From Methanobacteriota archaeon (GTDB taxonomy: Archaea; Methanobacteriota; Methanobacteria; Methanobacteriales; Methanobacteriaceae): DNA of 8,433 nt. Positions 7,388 to 8,433 of this stretch are shown here, in pieces. Within the stretch, counting starts at the first letter, position 1, and each line of letters starts with the position of its first letter. Both the position numbers and the translations under genes were made by a program. The notes under the pieces are model-generated. The model made no database searches. It was not told the DNA's origin and saw only the letters and a program-made list of their open reading frames with translations. The stretch spans positions 1-8,433 of the forward strand of contig JAEYQZ010000091.1 in the NCBI GenBank assembly GCA_023409695.1, in the 5' to 3' direction.

Positions 7388-8404
7388 CGTCTAAACAAAT
7401 TAAACATCATTGGAATCATAATGATTCTTTTTGCGGCATTACTTGCTGTTACAAGTTTCCTGGACAGTACCATTTTAACAATTACATATCATCTTATGGA
7501 AGGGTCATCTAAAGGTAAATCCCTGATTCTTTTTGCAGTTATGGGCAGCATATTGTTATTTTATCCTTTATTCAAATCAAATGGATTATTGGGGAAAAGA
7601 ATATCATCTTTAAGCCCTCGCTTGAAAATAGATACCCAGAAGTATCTTAAATTCACTATAATACTCATATTTTTTACATATATAGTTGGACTGCTCATTG
7701 AAGTCTGGATAAGAATAAAACTTGGCGTGTCCCTTTTCACCATGTTCGTGTCCTATAATGGAAATGAATTTAGTACAACTGCCTTAACACACAGTCATGC
7801 GCTTAAATCAGTTTTAGGCTATGTAATTCACTCGATTGGAATACACGCTTCTTCAACTATAAATACGGGAGTCCCACTTGCACAGTATACTATTCCATTC
7901 TCACTAATCATTTTAATTACATTCCCACTAATTTACATAGCTGGAATTATTGCACTGAGCGAAAAAAGAGACCTTTATAAAGTATTGTTAGCGTTTTTCC
8001 TGACCCTCTCATTTATTACAATGCTTGATGGAGGGATGCTGGATTACCCTGCATGGATCGCTCTTGCAGGTCTTCTAATAATTTATTATGTCAGCAAAAA
8101 ACCTTTTTCACCGCGAGATTTATATAAGCCAACTCTCATAATGGCCTTAATTATTATTCTCAGAGTTTCAATCAGTGTATTTGGATCTAATACTGATTTC
8201 CATGAATTGACCATTATAGACCCTGCAGATAACATAAACCTAAACGGTTACGACGTTTTAAGTATTCAAAAAGAAGGAAATAGAACGATAGTTGAATTAC
8301 CTGGAAATCTATCCGACAAACCGCTTTTACTTAAATTGATTCCCGATTTAAAAGGCCAGTGCAGCGGGTTCACACTTTCATGGAATTATAAAGCTTGGGT
8401 GTGA
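7385..8404 (+). CDS. Polytopic membrane protein of unknown function
   Basis: I do not recognise this 339-residue protein. It has about seven hydrophobic segments (roughly 7-27, 47-63, 90-108, 170-190, 199-214, 222-236, 249-266) and a hydrophilic C-terminal tail of about 70 residues (269-339) that looks like a small folded domain. The first segment could also be a signal anchor. A loop at 125-168 is the most polar internal part and holds THSHALK (135-141) with His136, His138, His149 and His154, which could bind a metal or act in catalysis. Another notable stretch is LDGGMLDYPAW (214-224), at the edge of a membrane segment. It starts with TTG behind a good GGTGA site and ends 11 bases before a T-rich hairpin. 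Its position 78 bases after a lipid-alcohol kinase suggests, without proving, a role in membrane lipid or polyprenyl-carrier metabolism. No truncation is seen. Confidence 0.8.
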   Translation: MRLNKLNIIGIIMILFAALLAVTSFLDSTILTITYHLMEGSSKGKSLILFAVMGSILLFYPLFKSNGLLGKRISSLSPRLKIDTQKYLKFTIILIFFTYIVGLLIEVWIRIKLGVSLFTMFVSYNGNEFSTTALTHSHALKSVLGYVIHSIGIHASSTINTGVPLAQYTIPFSLIILITFPLIYIAGIIALSEKRDLYKVLLAFFLTLSFITMLDGGMLDYPAWIALAGLLIIYYVSKKPFSPRDLYKPTLIMALIIILRVSISVFGSNTDFHELTIIDPADNINLNGYDVLSIQKEGNRTIVELPGNLSDKPLLLKLIPDLKGQCSGFTLSWNYKAWV

Positions 8405-8414
8405 CTCAACCCTG

Positions 8415-8431
8415 CAAAAATTTTATTTTTG
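8415..8431 (+). terminator. T-rich hairpin after the last gene
   Basis: CAAAAAT (8415-8421) pairs with ATTTTTG (8425-8431) around a three-base loop, and the downstream arm is itself a T5 run. It begins 11 bases after the stop codon. A T-run in this position is what archaeal RNA polymerase usually uses to stop, so it may close the ileS-purL transcription unit. Confidence 0.5.
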
Positions 8432-8433
8432 AC

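Overview
The window looks like a piece of a Methanobacteriales chromosome, most likely a mesophilic Methanobacterium-like methanogen. The evidence is AT-rich DNA with very AT-rich intergenic regions, ribosome binding sites of the GGTGATC/AGGAG type, archaeal TATA-box promoters, a large archaeal/eukaryotic-type isoleucyl-tRNA synthetase, a 725-residue (small-type) PurL, and a CARDB-repeat surface protein. The genus is inferred. All recognised protein genes are on the + strand.

Left edge (2-640): the C-terminal 212 residues of a CARDB-repeat protein, probably secreted, cut off at the window's left edge. It is followed by a strong two-part hairpin that probably ends its transcript. From 641 to 1318 there is a 678-base stretch with no convincing protein gene. 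It holds two compact, GC-rich, foldable elements in otherwise AT-rich DNA (971-1016 and 1043-1126) and a perfect 11-bp hairpin (833-858). Read on the minus strand, each compact element has a TATA-like box about 23-25 bases before the point where its outer helix begins, and element 2 is followed directly by a T5 run. The loops of both carry sequences close to the 3' tail of 16S rRNA (anti-Shine-Dalgarno-like). I propose them as tandem small RNA genes that could pair with ribosome binding sites. This is the most unusual signal in the window, and it is an inference.

Middle (1325-6710): ileS, then purL, on the same strand 67 bases apart. They belong to isoleucine tRNA charging and to the fourth step of de novo purine synthesis. 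Their adjacency does not reflect a shared pathway. PurL of this size needs the separate PurS and PurQ subunits, which are not in the window.

Right (6746-8404): two membrane proteins. The first is a 186-residue member of the CTP-dependent dolichol/diacylglycerol/phytol kinase family and probably makes a phosphorylated polyprenol or lipid alcohol. The second, 339 residues with a TTG start, is a polytopic membrane protein I do not recognise. A T-rich hairpin follows it and may close the transcription unit. All four genes could be co-transcribed, with a possible weak internal promoter just ahead of purL.
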